Positions 44,379-53,324 are shown, counted from the stretch's first letter. The stretch: 64,000 nucleotides of DNA from Sunxiuqinia sp963974515 (GCF_963974515.1 NZ_CAXBDD010000010.1:18598-82597), one strand, 5' to 3'. The notes: generated from the letters alone by a model not told the origin. Numbers and translations are program-made.

Positions 44379-46016
44379 TTACGGATTGACCTTAATCAGT
44401 TTGATGACCGATACGTCGGTGTCGGAGGCTATTTTAGCCAAGATCAATCCGGCAGGCAAGTTAGCTAAATTCGATAGAAAAAAGGACTGTTGGTGGTGTA
44501 AAACTTGCTGGTGCAATAAGCTCCCGTTCATCGAAAACAGGCTGACCGTAAACTTTTCAGAGAGCTTGGGTGACTGTTGGTAAAGGAAAACATGGTCGAG
44601 AAATGGGTTGGGTACAGCCAGCCAGTTTTGGGCAATTGGGGTGGAGGAATATTCCGAAAGTAGTTGGTCGGCCTTTTCAAAATCGGGAATTCCAAAACCC
44701 AGAGTGTCATCTGGGTTTGTGTATTGCGAGGCACTTTTTTCAAGTGCTTCCTTGATTTGCAGACTGCTGGCTTCAGGATTGGCTTGCCACAGGCAGGCAG
44801 CCATTCCGGCCAACACCGGCGACGAAAAAGAAGTTCCGTTTGATGGGCCTATGTTGCCATTCGTTTTCTGAAGGATGGTTCCCCATCCCACCGCTACGAG
44901 ATTTGGTTTTGTGGCTCCATCGGCTGCTGGCCCCAGCGAGCTAAAGGGCGCCCAAATGCTGTCTTTACGAACAGCACCAACGCCAATAACCAACTTGCCA
45001 TCCGAAGGAGCTACCAGGTATTTCCAAGGTGAAGCAGCTTCGTTGCCGGCGCTGGAGAATACCATCATACCTTTTGCTACTGCCATGTTCGCCGCCCGGG
45101 TCACCCGGGTTGAATTGCCATCGAGGTCCGTATAGCTGTGGTTCATTTTCTCGTCGTCAAAGACCGTGTAACCCAGCGATGAGTTGATGATGTCGCAACC
45201 GGCGCTGTCGGCAAATTCGGCTGCAGCTACCCAGTTGTCTTCTTCAATTAAATATTCGGTGGCATCGTCTTCCGAGCGAAGTAAAAAATACGAAGCTTTA
45301 GGCGCCGTGCCAATCAACTGTCCATTGAGATGACCGGCCATTGTCGACAGGACGTTGGTTCCGTGGGAGTCCTCCAGGTAAACATTACCGCCGGGATTCA
45401 CAAAATCACGGGTCTTAAGAATCCGGTTTTCGGAAGACAGCTGCTCCAAAGCAGGCAGTTCATCTGCTTTATGGAATCCGGCATCCAATACGGCAATAAG
45501 CATGCCTTCGCCCAAAAACCCTCGGCTGTGAAGTGCTTGACCGTTAAGCAGTTTTAGCTGGTGGATGGACGATCCATAAGCCGCTTCGTCAATTTCGTTC
45601 CACTGGTTTTCAATCTTGAACTTATTCGTGGTTGATTTCAGACTAATACCGGGTTTTGTCATCTCAGAGAACCGGATGAAATCGAATGTGCTGATGATTT
45701 TCTGGTAACCCGAGCTGCTTGTCTTGACTGTTGCACCGTTAAGCCATTTTGAGCTGTGGATGATTTCTGCGCCTTTGGCAGATAAAGCTTCGAGATAAAT
45801 CGGTGAAACTGGCAGGTCGGATTCGTCTATGGTGATATTTTGTTTTTGGCGCCGCTCAATGGCACGCTGTGACAGATACTTTTCAGGCTGATAAACGCTG
45901 AAGTTGGTGCCATTCTTATCGGTGAATTCAATCCAATAATAATTGGTTGCTTCGTCCTGAGCGAACGCGGCTCCGGAGAAGAGTATCAAAAAAAGCAGTC
46001 CCCTCAGCTTCAGCAT
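44379..46016 (-). CDS. Secreted subtilisin-like (S8) serine peptidase with T9SS tail
   Basis: A 545-residue exported protease. The signal peptide ends GAAFA-QDE (about residue 19). The catalytic triad is Asp178 in VLDAGF, His218 in DSHGTNV and Ser396 in NGTSFSSP. The last about 85 residues (AVPNPFLDHVFLYQ to KIASDTDVSVIKLIKVNP) form a type IX secretion sorting domain, so the enzyme is likely delivered to the cell surface or released. The longer open frame (from 46076) adds 20 residues before the signal peptide, so the Met at 46016 is used. It is the first gene of a close run with xseA and xseB. Confidence 0.93.
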   Translation of the reverse strand: MLKLRGLLFLILFSGAAFAQDEATNYYWIEFTDKNGTNFSVYQPEKYLSQRAIERRQKQNITIDESDLPVSPIYLEALSAKGAEIIHSSKWLNGATVKTSSSGYQKIISTFDFIRFSEMTKPGISLKSTTNKFKIENQWNEIDEAAYGSSIHQLKLLNGQALHSRGFLGEGMLIAVLDAGFHKADELPALEQLSSENRILKTRDFVNPGGNVYLEDSHGTNVLSTMAGHLNGQLIGTAPKASYFLLRSEDDATEYLIEEDNWVAAAEFADSAGCDIINSSLGYTVFDDEKMNHSYTDLDGNSTRVTRAANMAVAKGMMVFSSAGNEAASPWKYLVAPSDGKLVIGVGAVRKDSIWAPFSSLGPAADGATKPNLVAVGWGTILQKTNGNIGPSNGTSFSSPVLAGMAACLWQANPEASSLQIKEALEKSASQYTNPDDTLGFGIPDFEKADQLLSEYSSTPIAQNWLAVPNPFLDHVFLYQQSPKLSEKFTVSLFSMNGSLLHQQVLHHQQSFFLSNLANLPAGLILAKIASDTDVSVIKLIKVNP

Positions 46017-46100
46017 GATCTTCAATTCTAGTTTGGGTGAATCATGTTGGTCAACTTTTGCTAACGCTATCCACATTTATTGATTCAATTGATCGTTTTA

Positions 46101-46910
46101 TCATCGTGCCGGTATGTTATTTTTCATCATATACTGGCCTGGATTGTCCATAAATTTTTCCGGATCAATCAGTTCGCTTTTGTTTTTCTCCAGTTCATTA
46201 AATCGGATTTCCTGGATGCTGTCTAAAACCTGCGGATTGGTCAGATGTCCCAGATCATAGTTCAGCGTATGCGAAAAAGTACCGTCCGGATGATAGTAGT
46301 TCCAATCGCCGTGCCGGAGTCCTTTAGTATAAAATGCATCCAGTTCAAGTTGCCCATTTTCAAAGTAAACCTGGCATGCGCCATCCCGTTGGTTATCAGT
46401 CATGCTACATTCAAGGTATGGTTTTCCTCCTTTGAAGTACGCCCGGTAAACGCCATTTTGCAAATCATTCTTCCAATGGATTTCCTCGAACAACTCGCCG
46501 GTTGGATAGTAGGTTTTCGAAATCCCGTGTTTCTGATTATTTTGAAAAACTTCAGTCGAAACCAACTGGCCATTTTGAAAGTACTGCCATTCACCTTCTT
46601 TTTTCTCTTCGACGTAAGTTCCTTTGGCCATGAGCTTTCCCCGGTTGTCAAATAATTCGGCGGGAATGGTATCGGAATCTTCCGGATAGAATAAACGAGC
46701 TTTTAGCAAGCCATTGGAGTGGTAGCGTTTAAACTCACCAACGGGGCGGTCGTTTCTAAAATTTCCTTCGTAGACTACATTTCCGTTGGTTTGTTCTTTT
46801 TGCCAAAAGCCTTGTTTCCGGCCTTCTTCATCAACTTGATTCATGTCATTTTGGGCTTGACCTGTATGCAGGATCAGCGCCAATAATATAGAAAATAAGA
46901 TGCGAATCAT
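46101..46910 (-). CDS. YwqK family (MORN-variant repeat) exported protein
   Basis: A 269-residue protein with a signal peptide (ends HTGQA-QND) and about eight MORN-like repeats of the form G-x(3-5)-Y-x-N-G-x-L (for example NGNVVYEGNFRNDRPVGEFKRYHSNGLLKARLFY). Database entries often call such proteins YwqK-family antitoxins, but a signal peptide and no toxin neighbour make that unlikely here. The function is unknown, perhaps protein binding in the periplasm. A -7 candidate lies just upstream at 46929-46936. Confidence 0.85.
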   Translation of the reverse strand: MIRILFSILLALILHTGQAQNDMNQVDEEGRKQGFWQKEQTNGNVVYEGNFRNDRPVGEFKRYHSNGLLKARLFYPEDSDTIPAELFDNRGKLMAKGTYVEEKKEGEWQYFQNGQLVSTEVFQNNQKHGISKTYYPTGELFEEIHWKNDLQNGVYRAYFKGGKPYLECSMTDNQRDGACQVYFENGQLELDAFYTKGLRHGDWNYYHPDGTFSHTLNYDLGHLTNPQVLDSIQEIRFNELEKNKSELIDPEKFMDNPGQYMMKNNIPAR

Positions 46911-46928
46911 ATATTAGGTCCTATGCGC

Positions 46929-46955
46929 CAAATCTAAAAATTTTTTCTGGATCAA
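46929..46955 (-). promoter_or_regulatory. Candidate promoter for the YwqK-type gene
   Basis: The minus strand reads TTG (46955-46953), 16 bases, then TAGATTTG (46936-46929), a full -7 match with slightly short spacing. It lies in the gap after the trehalose gene and about 20 bases before the ATG at 46910. Confidence 0.35.
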
Positions 46956-46974
46956 AAGCCAGCGAACCGCTTTC

Positions 46975-49185
46975 TTATTCTTGCCCGATAGTTTTTAAGA
47001 AGTTTCGAACTGATTTTACCGACTCCAGTTTATATGAGGCCGCGGTGCTTTTAAGGCCGACTTTAATTGTCACTGCGGTGTCTGGTAGTTCGCGAAACAT
47101 ATATTCATCGGTCCAATCATCGCCGATGGCAATGATATAGTCGTACTCATTTTCGCGTAAAAATCGCATGGCCGCAACCCCTTTATTTATTCCGCCTGCC
47201 TTTAGCTCAATCACTTTGTTCCCTTCCATGATTTCGAGATTGTGGTTGGCAATCATGTTGCGCAACTCATCTTTCAATTCGTTGGCGCGCAGTTCGCCTT
47301 GTTCAGGAACCGAATTGCGGTAGTGCCAGACCAGTGAATAATTCTTTTCTTCGATGAACGTTCCGGGTGTTCGGTCAACAAAGCTCTCCAGAATTGGCCG
47401 GATAACTGGTTTCCATGAACTGTTGATATTATCCAGCATTTGCCAGTTGCCACCAATTTTTTTCAACCAGACGCCATGTTCTACAATCAGATTTACACGA
47501 TGATTTCCCAACCATTCTTCCAAGGTTTCACGGTCGCGCCCACTGATGATGGTGACCATGTTTTTCTCGTCTTCCTCGAGTTTGGTAATCAGTTTATGCA
47601 GTTCCTCATCGGGGCTTGCTGCTTGCGGGTCATTTTTAAAGTTGACGAGCGTGCCGTCGTAATCCAAAAAGATGGCTCGCTTATTGGCTTTGAAGAATGC
47701 GCCAGCCAGCTCTTGGCGAACCTCGGAGGTTATTTTCTTGGCTAAAAAATTTCGCTGGATGCTTTCAACCTTCTTCATGCCTTTAATAAACTCGCCCGAC
47801 CATTTGAAAATGTCGTAGCGGCGAATGCGATCCTGGAGGTAACGCATGCGGCGCCTTTGCTCTTCCATAGACATGGTTAGAGCTTGTTGTATACTATCGG
47901 CAATTTCATCCTCGTTGTTGGGATTGATGATAATGGCCTCGCCCAACTCTTTAACCGCTCCGGCCATTTCGCTGATAATCAGAACGCCGCTTTGATTGAC
48001 GCGACAGGCAATGTATTCTTTGGCGACCAAGTTCATACCATCGCGAACGGGGGTAATCAATGCTACATCGGACGTGCTGTAAAGCTCAATCAGATTTTCG
48101 AACGGCAATGAACGATAGAAATACCAAACCGGCGTGTAGTTCACATCGCCGTATTGCCCGTTAATGCGGCCAACCAATTCATCAACTTCACTTTTTAACA
48201 ATTTATATTGCTCCACCTCATCACGCGAAGGAACAACCAGCATGATGAGTGATACCTGATTTTTGAATTCAGGATATTTGTTTAGAAACTTCTCGAAGGC
48301 GTGCAGTCGGTTTGGAATTCCTTTGGTATAGTCAAGTCGGTCGATGGATAGGATTAATTTACGATTTGGAGAGACTAGAAAGTACTTTTCCAGCTCACGG
48401 TGCAGTTCTGATCGTTCCTGTAAGGGTTTGTGGGCAATTTCCTTGGCCAGATTCTCAAACTTTTCGTAATCGATTCCCATCGGAAAGGCATCAGCCAGAA
48501 TAATCCGATCTTCGAGGTGAATTTCGTTAAAAGAGATCTCATAGCCCAGCAAACGCCTGACGGAACTGAAGAAGTGGCGTTCGTAGTCGTAGGTGTGAAA
48601 GCCTATCAGGTCGGCGCCTAGCATGCCTCTGATCAGTTCGTTACGCCACGGAAGGATGCGGAATACCTCGAATGACGGGAAAGGGATGTGCAGGAAAAAT
48701 CCGATGGTTACATTGGGTTTGACTGATTTTATCATTTCGGGAACCAGCAGCAGCTGATAATCGTGAATCCAGACGATATCACCATCGTCCACAATTTCAA
48801 GGGCTTTTTGTGCAAACTTGTGATTAACTTTCTTGTAAGCTGCCCAATAGTCCGGGTTGTAGTCGATAAACTGGGCGAAGTAGTGAAACAGCGGCCAGAT
48901 GACATTGTTGCTGAATCCTTCGTAATACAGGTTAATTTCTTCTTTTGTCAAATGTACTGCCAGACAATCTTCTTCAACCAATTTATCGTCAATTTCAACA
49001 ACTTCATCATCTGTCAAATCATCTTTTGCCAATCCGGGCCATCCAATCCACTTTCCTCCGTACTCTTTGTACACCGAGCGCATGCCGGTAGCAAGGCCTC
49101 CAACGCTTGGCGATAAACTAAATGAATCATCTTCTTTATTTATACTTAAGGGCAGTCGGTTCGATACAATGTGAATTTTACTCAT
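46975..49185 (-). CDS. Fused trehalose-6-phosphate synthase/phosphatase (OtsA-OtsB)
   Basis: A 736-residue bifunctional enzyme. The N-terminal GT20 synthase (about 1-470; IHIVSNRLPLSINKED, WIHDYQLLLVPEMI, DRLDYTKGIPNRLHAFE, TPVRDGMNLVAKEY) joins UDP-glucose and glucose 6-phosphate. The C-terminal HAD phosphatase (about 495-736; AIFLDYDGTLVNF around residue 507, and IAIGDDWTDEYMF) removes phosphate to give trehalose, a compatible solute and stress protectant. An in-frame start seven codons upstream exists, but MSKIHIVSNRLP is the usual N-terminus. It is divergent from the GH15 gene across 285 AT-rich bases, a shared regulatory region. Confidence 0.96.
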   Translation of the reverse strand: MSKIHIVSNRLPLSINKEDDSFSLSPSVGGLATGMRSVYKEYGGKWIGWPGLAKDDLTDDEVVEIDDKLVEEDCLAVHLTKEEINLYYEGFSNNVIWPLFHYFAQFIDYNPDYWAAYKKVNHKFAQKALEIVDDGDIVWIHDYQLLLVPEMIKSVKPNVTIGFFLHIPFPSFEVFRILPWRNELIRGMLGADLIGFHTYDYERHFFSSVRRLLGYEISFNEIHLEDRIILADAFPMGIDYEKFENLAKEIAHKPLQERSELHRELEKYFLVSPNRKLILSIDRLDYTKGIPNRLHAFEKFLNKYPEFKNQVSLIMLVVPSRDEVEQYKLLKSEVDELVGRINGQYGDVNYTPVWYFYRSLPFENLIELYSTSDVALITPVRDGMNLVAKEYIACRVNQSGVLIISEMAGAVKELGEAIIINPNNEDEIADSIQQALTMSMEEQRRRMRYLQDRIRRYDIFKWSGEFIKGMKKVESIQRNFLAKKITSEVRQELAGAFFKANKRAIFLDYDGTLVNFKNDPQAASPDEELHKLITKLEEDEKNMVTIISGRDRETLEEWLGNHRVNLIVEHGVWLKKIGGNWQMLDNINSSWKPVIRPILESFVDRTPGTFIEEKNYSLVWHYRNSVPEQGELRANELKDELRNMIANHNLEIMEGNKVIELKAGGINKGVAAMRFLRENEYDYIIAIGDDWTDEYMFRELPDTAVTIKVGLKSTAASYKLESVKSVRNFLKTIGQE

Positions 49186-49470
49186 AATGTGGAATTTATC
49201 GGTCAATTTTAATTTTTTATTACTATTCGAATGTTATCATTTTCAACACATTCTTAAACAAATTGTTGTTAAGGAGGTTAGGGAAAAGCAATTCCTGGAA
49301 CAACTTTGTTTTTTTTATAAAAAGCTTACTTTTGGATTTTTGCTTTTTCAGGAGAGTCTTGATACGTTTATCTGTTTTTTGCTCTCTTTATAAAAATGGG
49401 TTAATTTTTTCAAGGTATCAAATAAAACTGAAAGAACGGTCATTTTTTAAATGATGTTTAACAATCGTGT

Positions 49471-51324
49471 ATGAAGAATCTAAATTACGGGATAATTGGA
49501 AATTGTAGAAGTGCTGCATTGGTATCGGAAACGGGGTCCATCGATTGGCTGTGTCTGCCAAAATTTGACTCGTCATCGGTGTTTGCAAGTTTAATGGATG
49601 AAGAAGTTGGGGGGAGCTTTAAAATTATTCCGAAGAAGTTGAAAAAAATTACGCAGAGCTACATCTCGCGAACCAACATTTTAAAGACTCATTTCCAGTG
49701 TGAAGATGGAGCATTCGAGGTACAGGATTTTATGCCTCGCTACCAAAATCCTGAAAACGGGGGGTATTACATTCCGCCAGACGTGATCCGGTATTTCAAA
49801 TTGATTAACGGCCAGCCCGAATTGGTAATCAGCTATCAGCCCAAGCTGGAATATGCAAAACACATAACAGAAAGCTTTTTGGAGCAAGGTTGTTATACCC
49901 AAAATGAGCCCGGCTGCTACATAAAATCCCATACCAAAAACGGAGCGTACGATTCCTTGTACTTGTACTCAAGTTTCGATTACCAGGATATTTTGGAAAG
50001 CAACTCGATTGTTTTGACCCGAGATGAGTTTTGCTTGTTGAGTTACAATCAAAAGCTGCTTCCACAGGATACCCGTCGTGCTAAGTTGAAGCTGGAGCGC
50101 ACAAAAGTATATTGGCTGAATTGGGCTGAACGCACCACTTCATACAAGCTTTACAATGAGGAAATTATCCGAAGTGCCCTTACTCTGAAAATGTTAAGTT
50201 ATGACAAGAGTGGGGCGATTTTGGCAGCCGTCACAACCTCACTGCCCGAAACCATTGGAGAAGAACGTAACTGGGACTATCGGTTTTGCTGGATTCGGGA
50301 CGCCTCGATGGTGGTTAAGATTATGACTTCGCTGGGGCATTATAAATTGGCCAAACGTTATTTGAAATTTATCATCGATATTTTGCCTGATAAGGATGAA
50401 AAAATGCAAATCATGTATGGGATTAGTGGTGAGAAGAAGCTTAGTGAAACGGAATTGTCCCATCTATCTGGCTATGAAGGCTCTGTTCCGGTTCGCATTG
50501 GAAATGCCGCTTACAAACAAAAGCAAAACGACATTTACGGTATTTTGCTGGATGTGATCTACCAGCAGCTTGAGATTTACGATGTAAGTTTGGAATATAG
50601 CGAGGAGCTTTGGACGATTGTACGGAACATTATTAAAGTGGTTGAAAACAACTGGAGAAAGCCGGATCGCGGTATTTGGGAAATACGAAGTGAAAATAAG
50701 CACTTCACCTTTAGTAAAGTGCTTTGCTGGACCGCTGTTGACAGGGCCGTGAAAATTGCTGTCTTGCTGCGACGTAGCATGTACGTTGATCAGTGGACAA
50801 GGTTAAGGGATAAAATTCACGATGATATCCATAAAAAAGCCTGGTCGGAGAATCGACAGGCGTTTACCCAGGCTTATGGCTCCGAGGATCTGGATGCATC
50901 TGTTTTACTGATGGAATCGTATGGCTTTATTCATGCCACCGATCAAAAATATGTAAATACGGTTTTGGCTATTCAGCAGGATTTGGAACAGGATGGGCTG
51001 ATGTTCCGCTATCGTAATCAGGACGATTTTGGAAAGCCCAAATCAGCCTTTACAATTTGTTCGTTTTGGCTGACCAATGCCCTGTTTAAAATCGGAAGGA
51101 AAGACGAAGCCATCCGGAAATTCCATATGCTCATGAGTTATTCCAATCATTTAGGTTTATTTAGCGAGGATCTTGACTTTAAAACCAAACGAATGTTGGG
51201 TAATTTTCCGCAGGCCTATTCGCACCTGGCTATGATTGAAACTGCCATTAATGTTTCTGAATCGCAATTGTCTGAAGAAGAGACCTTGATAGACTATATA
51301 CACGAAAAAAGAGGACTGCATTAG
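49471..51324 (+). CDS. Glycoside hydrolase family 15 protein
   Basis: A 617-residue cytoplasmic GH15 enzyme (glucoamylase/trehalase/glucodextranase family). The N-terminal beta-sandwich starts YGIIGNCRSAALVSETGSIDWLCLPKFDSSSVFASLMD. The (alpha/alpha)6 barrel carries RNWDYRFCWIRDASMVV and KVLCWTAVDRAVKIA. The region just before the latter holds the general acid Glu by family; GLFSEDLD and GNFPQAYSHLAMIETAI carry the second Glu region. There is no signal peptide. Next to a trehalose synthesis gene, a trehalase-type or regulatory hydrolase role is attractive but unproven; intracellular glucan hydrolysis is the alternative. Confidence 0.92.
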   Translation: MKNLNYGIIGNCRSAALVSETGSIDWLCLPKFDSSSVFASLMDEEVGGSFKIIPKKLKKITQSYISRTNILKTHFQCEDGAFEVQDFMPRYQNPENGGYYIPPDVIRYFKLINGQPELVISYQPKLEYAKHITESFLEQGCYTQNEPGCYIKSHTKNGAYDSLYLYSSFDYQDILESNSIVLTRDEFCLLSYNQKLLPQDTRRAKLKLERTKVYWLNWAERTTSYKLYNEEIIRSALTLKMLSYDKSGAILAAVTTSLPETIGEERNWDYRFCWIRDASMVVKIMTSLGHYKLAKRYLKFIIDILPDKDEKMQIMYGISGEKKLSETELSHLSGYEGSVPVRIGNAAYKQKQNDIYGILLDVIYQQLEIYDVSLEYSEELWTIVRNIIKVVENNWRKPDRGIWEIRSENKHFTFSKVLCWTAVDRAVKIAVLLRRSMYVDQWTRLRDKIHDDIHKKAWSENRQAFTQAYGSEDLDASVLLMESYGFIHATDQKYVNTVLAIQQDLEQDGLMFRYRNQDDFGKPKSAFTICSFWLTNALFKIGRKDEAIRKFHMLMSYSNHLGLFSEDLDFKTKRMLGNFPQAYSHLAMIETAINVSESQLSEEETLIDYIHEKRGLH

Positions 51325-51355
51325 TCCCCTTTTTTTGGTTCTTATCTCTTACCAC

Positions 51356-51820
51356 TTACTTCACAAAAGTTTTTAGCATCCAGATACGTTTTTCAGTTTC
51401 GGCCATCAGGTCACTAAACAAGGTGGCTGTTGTTTCATCGTTTCGATCATTGGCCACTTCCTTCAGGCGATTCATCTTTGCATGAAGCATTTCGGATTGA
51501 CTGATGACGATATGAACGGCTTCTTTGCCATCGTGAACATCGGTCACCTCTTGAATCTCGGCTATCTGAATATACTGGCTAAACGAATGAACCGGTTGCC
51601 CACCAACCATCAATATGCGTTCTGCAACTTCATCAACAGCTTCGGCAGTCTCATTGTAGTATTCTTCGAATTTTGCATGAAGTACAAAAAACAGATTACC
51701 GGTTACATTCCAGTGAAAGCCCCTGAGGTTTTGATAGAAGATCTGCATGTCGGCCAGAAATTCATTCATTACATTAACTAAGGTGTCATTCGCTACGTGC
51801 GTTTTTTCTAATGTTTTCAT
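51356..51820 (-). CDS. dps: Dps family DNA-protecting ferritin-like protein
   Basis: A 154-residue Dps. The ferroxidase ligands lie in the NLRGFHWNVTGNLFFVLHAKFEEYYNETAEAVDEVAERI segment (two His, then Asp and Glu), as in all Dps proteins. It forms a dodecamer that oxidises and stores iron using hydrogen peroxide and shields DNA. The N-terminus is short, without a Lys-rich DNA-binding tail. It is divergent from oxyR; a dyad and a -7 element between them suggest OxyR-controlled expression. Confidence 0.95.
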   Translation of the reverse strand: MKTLEKTHVANDTLVNVMNEFLADMQIFYQNLRGFHWNVTGNLFFVLHAKFEEYYNETAEAVDEVAERILMVGGQPVHSFSQYIQIAEIQEVTDVHDGKEAVHIVISQSEMLHAKMNRLKEVANDRNDETTATLFSDLMAETEKRIWMLKTFVK

Positions 51821-51864
51821 GATGAATACGTTTTTAAGTTTATTTTTTGATTTATTTTCTACTT

Positions 51865-51872
51865 CAAAAATA
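51865..51872 (-). promoter_or_regulatory. Candidate -7 element for dps
   Basis: The minus strand reads TATTTTTG, a full TAnnTTTG match about 45 bases before the dps ATG. There is no TTG at -33; instead the dyad at 51877-51905 covers that region, as expected for an activator-dependent promoter. Confidence 0.5.
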
Positions 51873-51876
51873 CTAT

Positions 51877-51905
51877 TAGTGATATTTATTAATTTTATAT
51901 CACTA
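51877..51905. promoter_or_regulatory. Inverted repeat between dps and oxyR, probable OxyR operator
   Basis: TAGTGATAT (51877-51885) and ATATCACTA (51897-51905) are perfect inverted copies separated by 11 bases. The dyad centre falls near -33 of the candidate dps promoter and 35 bases before the oxyR ATG. LysR-type regulators bind such dyads; assignment to OxyR is inference from position. Confidence 0.55.
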
Positions 51906-51924
51906 TTTAATTGTATTATAAGTC

Positions 51925-52866
51925 ATGAATATCAATCAACTAAAGTATTTTGTGGAATTATACCGGGTACGGAATTTTTCGAAAGCCGCTGAAAATTTGT
52001 CAATTAGCCAGCCGGCCTTAAGTTTGCAGATTCAAAAAGTCGAAGAAGAGTTCGGGTATTTTTTAGTTGAGCGCAATCGGAAACCTTTGGGAATTACAGC
52101 AGAAGGGGAGCTTTTTTTCGAAAAGGCAGTCCAGGTCATTCAAATGATGAATGACTTTGAGCAGCTCAGTTTTGAGCTGGAGGAGGAAATAAAAGGGGAG
52201 ATTCGTATTGGTATTATTCCAACCCTATCGCCTTATTTGACACCATTAATCATCAATCCGGCAAAAAAGCGCTTTCCAGATCTTAAAATTGAAATCGTGG
52301 AGTTGGTCACTGAAACCATTTTGACAAAGCTGAAATTTAATGAGTTGGATGCCGGGATAATTTCAACACCGGTGAAAGCGGCAAATTTTGGTTTTACCCC
52401 CTTATTTTACGAACAGTTTTTCCTTTACGTGGCCGAAAGTCATCCGCTGTACAAGCAACCCAGGATCAAACAGCATGAGATTGCAACGGATGAATTGTGG
52501 TACTTAACTGAAGGTAACTGTTTTCAAAATCAGATCAACTCGGTTTGTGCTATTCCTTCGTTTGAATCTGTCAGCAGCAGCTTCCGGTACGTGTCCAGCT
52601 CGATCGAATCGTTAAAGCGGATTGTTGAAAGCCAGGGAGGTATTACTTTTATCCCCGAACTGGCTACGTTGAATGTATCATCTGAATACGAAGACTTAAT
52701 CAAGCCTTTTGAAGATCCCATTCCAACGCGCGAAATTAGCTTGGTTTATTTAAAAAATACCGGACTAAAAAAACTGGTTCGTGCATTTATGGAGGTCATT
52801 CTGGGGACGATCCCCAAACGAATGAAAGAGCGGCCGGCGTTTCCTTCGTTGGACACTCGGCTCTGA
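51925..52866 (+). CDS. oxyR: Peroxide-sensing LysR-type regulator OxyR
   Basis: A 313-residue LysR-family regulator. The winged helix-turn-helix (residues 1-60) reads NFSKAAENLSISQPALSLQIQKVEEEFG. In the effector domain Cys199 and Cys208 (GNCFQNQINSVC) sit at exactly the positions and spacing of the redox cysteines of E. coli OxyR, which form the peroxide-induced disulfide. It is divergent from dps, a classic OxyR target. Total length is near E. coli OxyR. A terminator-like hairpin and a group II intron remnant follow directly. Confidence 0.93.
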   Translation: MNINQLKYFVELYRVRNFSKAAENLSISQPALSLQIQKVEEEFGYFLVERNRKPLGITAEGELFFEKAVQVIQMMNDFEQLSFELEEEIKGEIRIGIIPTLSPYLTPLIINPAKKRFPDLKIEIVELVTETILTKLKFNELDAGIISTPVKAANFGFTPLFYEQFFLYVAESHPLYKQPRIKQHEIATDELWYLTEGNCFQNQINSVCAIPSFESVSSSFRYVSSSIESLKRIVESQGGITFIPELATLNVSSEYEDLIKPFEDPIPTREISLVYLKNTGLKKLVRAFMEVILGTIPKRMKERPAFPSLDTRL

Positions 52867-52876
52867 TTGATGGAAA

Positions 52877-52912
52877 AAAAAGATCTCCAAAGAAATATCT
52901 CAGGGGCTTTTT
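52877..52912 (+). terminator. Terminator-like hairpin after oxyR
   Basis: AAAAAG-AT-CTCC (52877-52888), a 14-base loop, and GGGG-CTTTTT (52903-52912) form a bulged stem with one G-U pair, ending in T residues. The intron fragment begins three bases later. Its strength is doubtful because of the bulge. Confidence 0.4.
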
Positions 52913-52915
52913 GCT

Positions 52916-53275
52916 GTGTGCCGGGCATGGTAAATAGCTTGGTGGTGAAGGTCCACTAGTGGTGGTTGTAGTTGCCAACCATTAACCGAGAGCGAGGATG
53001 GCCATCGTAGGTGGAATCTGAAGGAAGTAGTAGGCAAATCTCTGCTCCGAGGAACATGAATCACATCAGGAATTTCCGATAGGACGAGATTGCAGTACAT
53101 ATCAAAGCCCAAGAACTGCAGACTATCTCGGAGTGTAAATGTGGCGGGGATATGGAGTGAAGGTTATTTATCTTACCACGTGAGATATCACAGACGTGCC
53201 GAAACAGAGTTTGAAGTATGGTTGAAACAAGATTTGATGTGAGGAGTCAGGCGAAGCCACAGTACCAAATAAGAC
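52916..53275 (+). mobile_element. Group II intron remnant (5' part, maturase and 3' domains missing)
   Basis: The stretch starts GTGTGCCGGGCATGG, a canonical group II 5' end (GUGYG). It then shows, in order, the landmarks of bacterial intron domain I and its followers: GGTGGTGAAGGTCCACTA, GCCAACC, ATCTGAAGGAAG, TAGGCAAA, CGAGGAAC, AAATGTGGCGG-GATATGGAGTGAAGG, CTTACC. It ends with AGGAGTCAGGCGAAGCCACAGTA, resembling the segment normally found just before the reverse transcriptase frame. No reverse transcriptase/maturase coding sequence and no recognisable domain V follow; the sequence changes by about 53275. It is therefore a dead 3'-truncated copy. The right boundary is approximate. Confidence 0.82.
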
Positions 53276-53324
53276 ACTGTTTAATAATTGCTCGGCTGTT
53301 CGCCGGACAACGAAGAAATATATT

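Noticed and set aside
46101..46910. Toxin-antitoxin antitoxin label for the YwqK-type protein
   Set aside because: It has a signal peptide and no toxin gene beside it; only the repeat family is supported.
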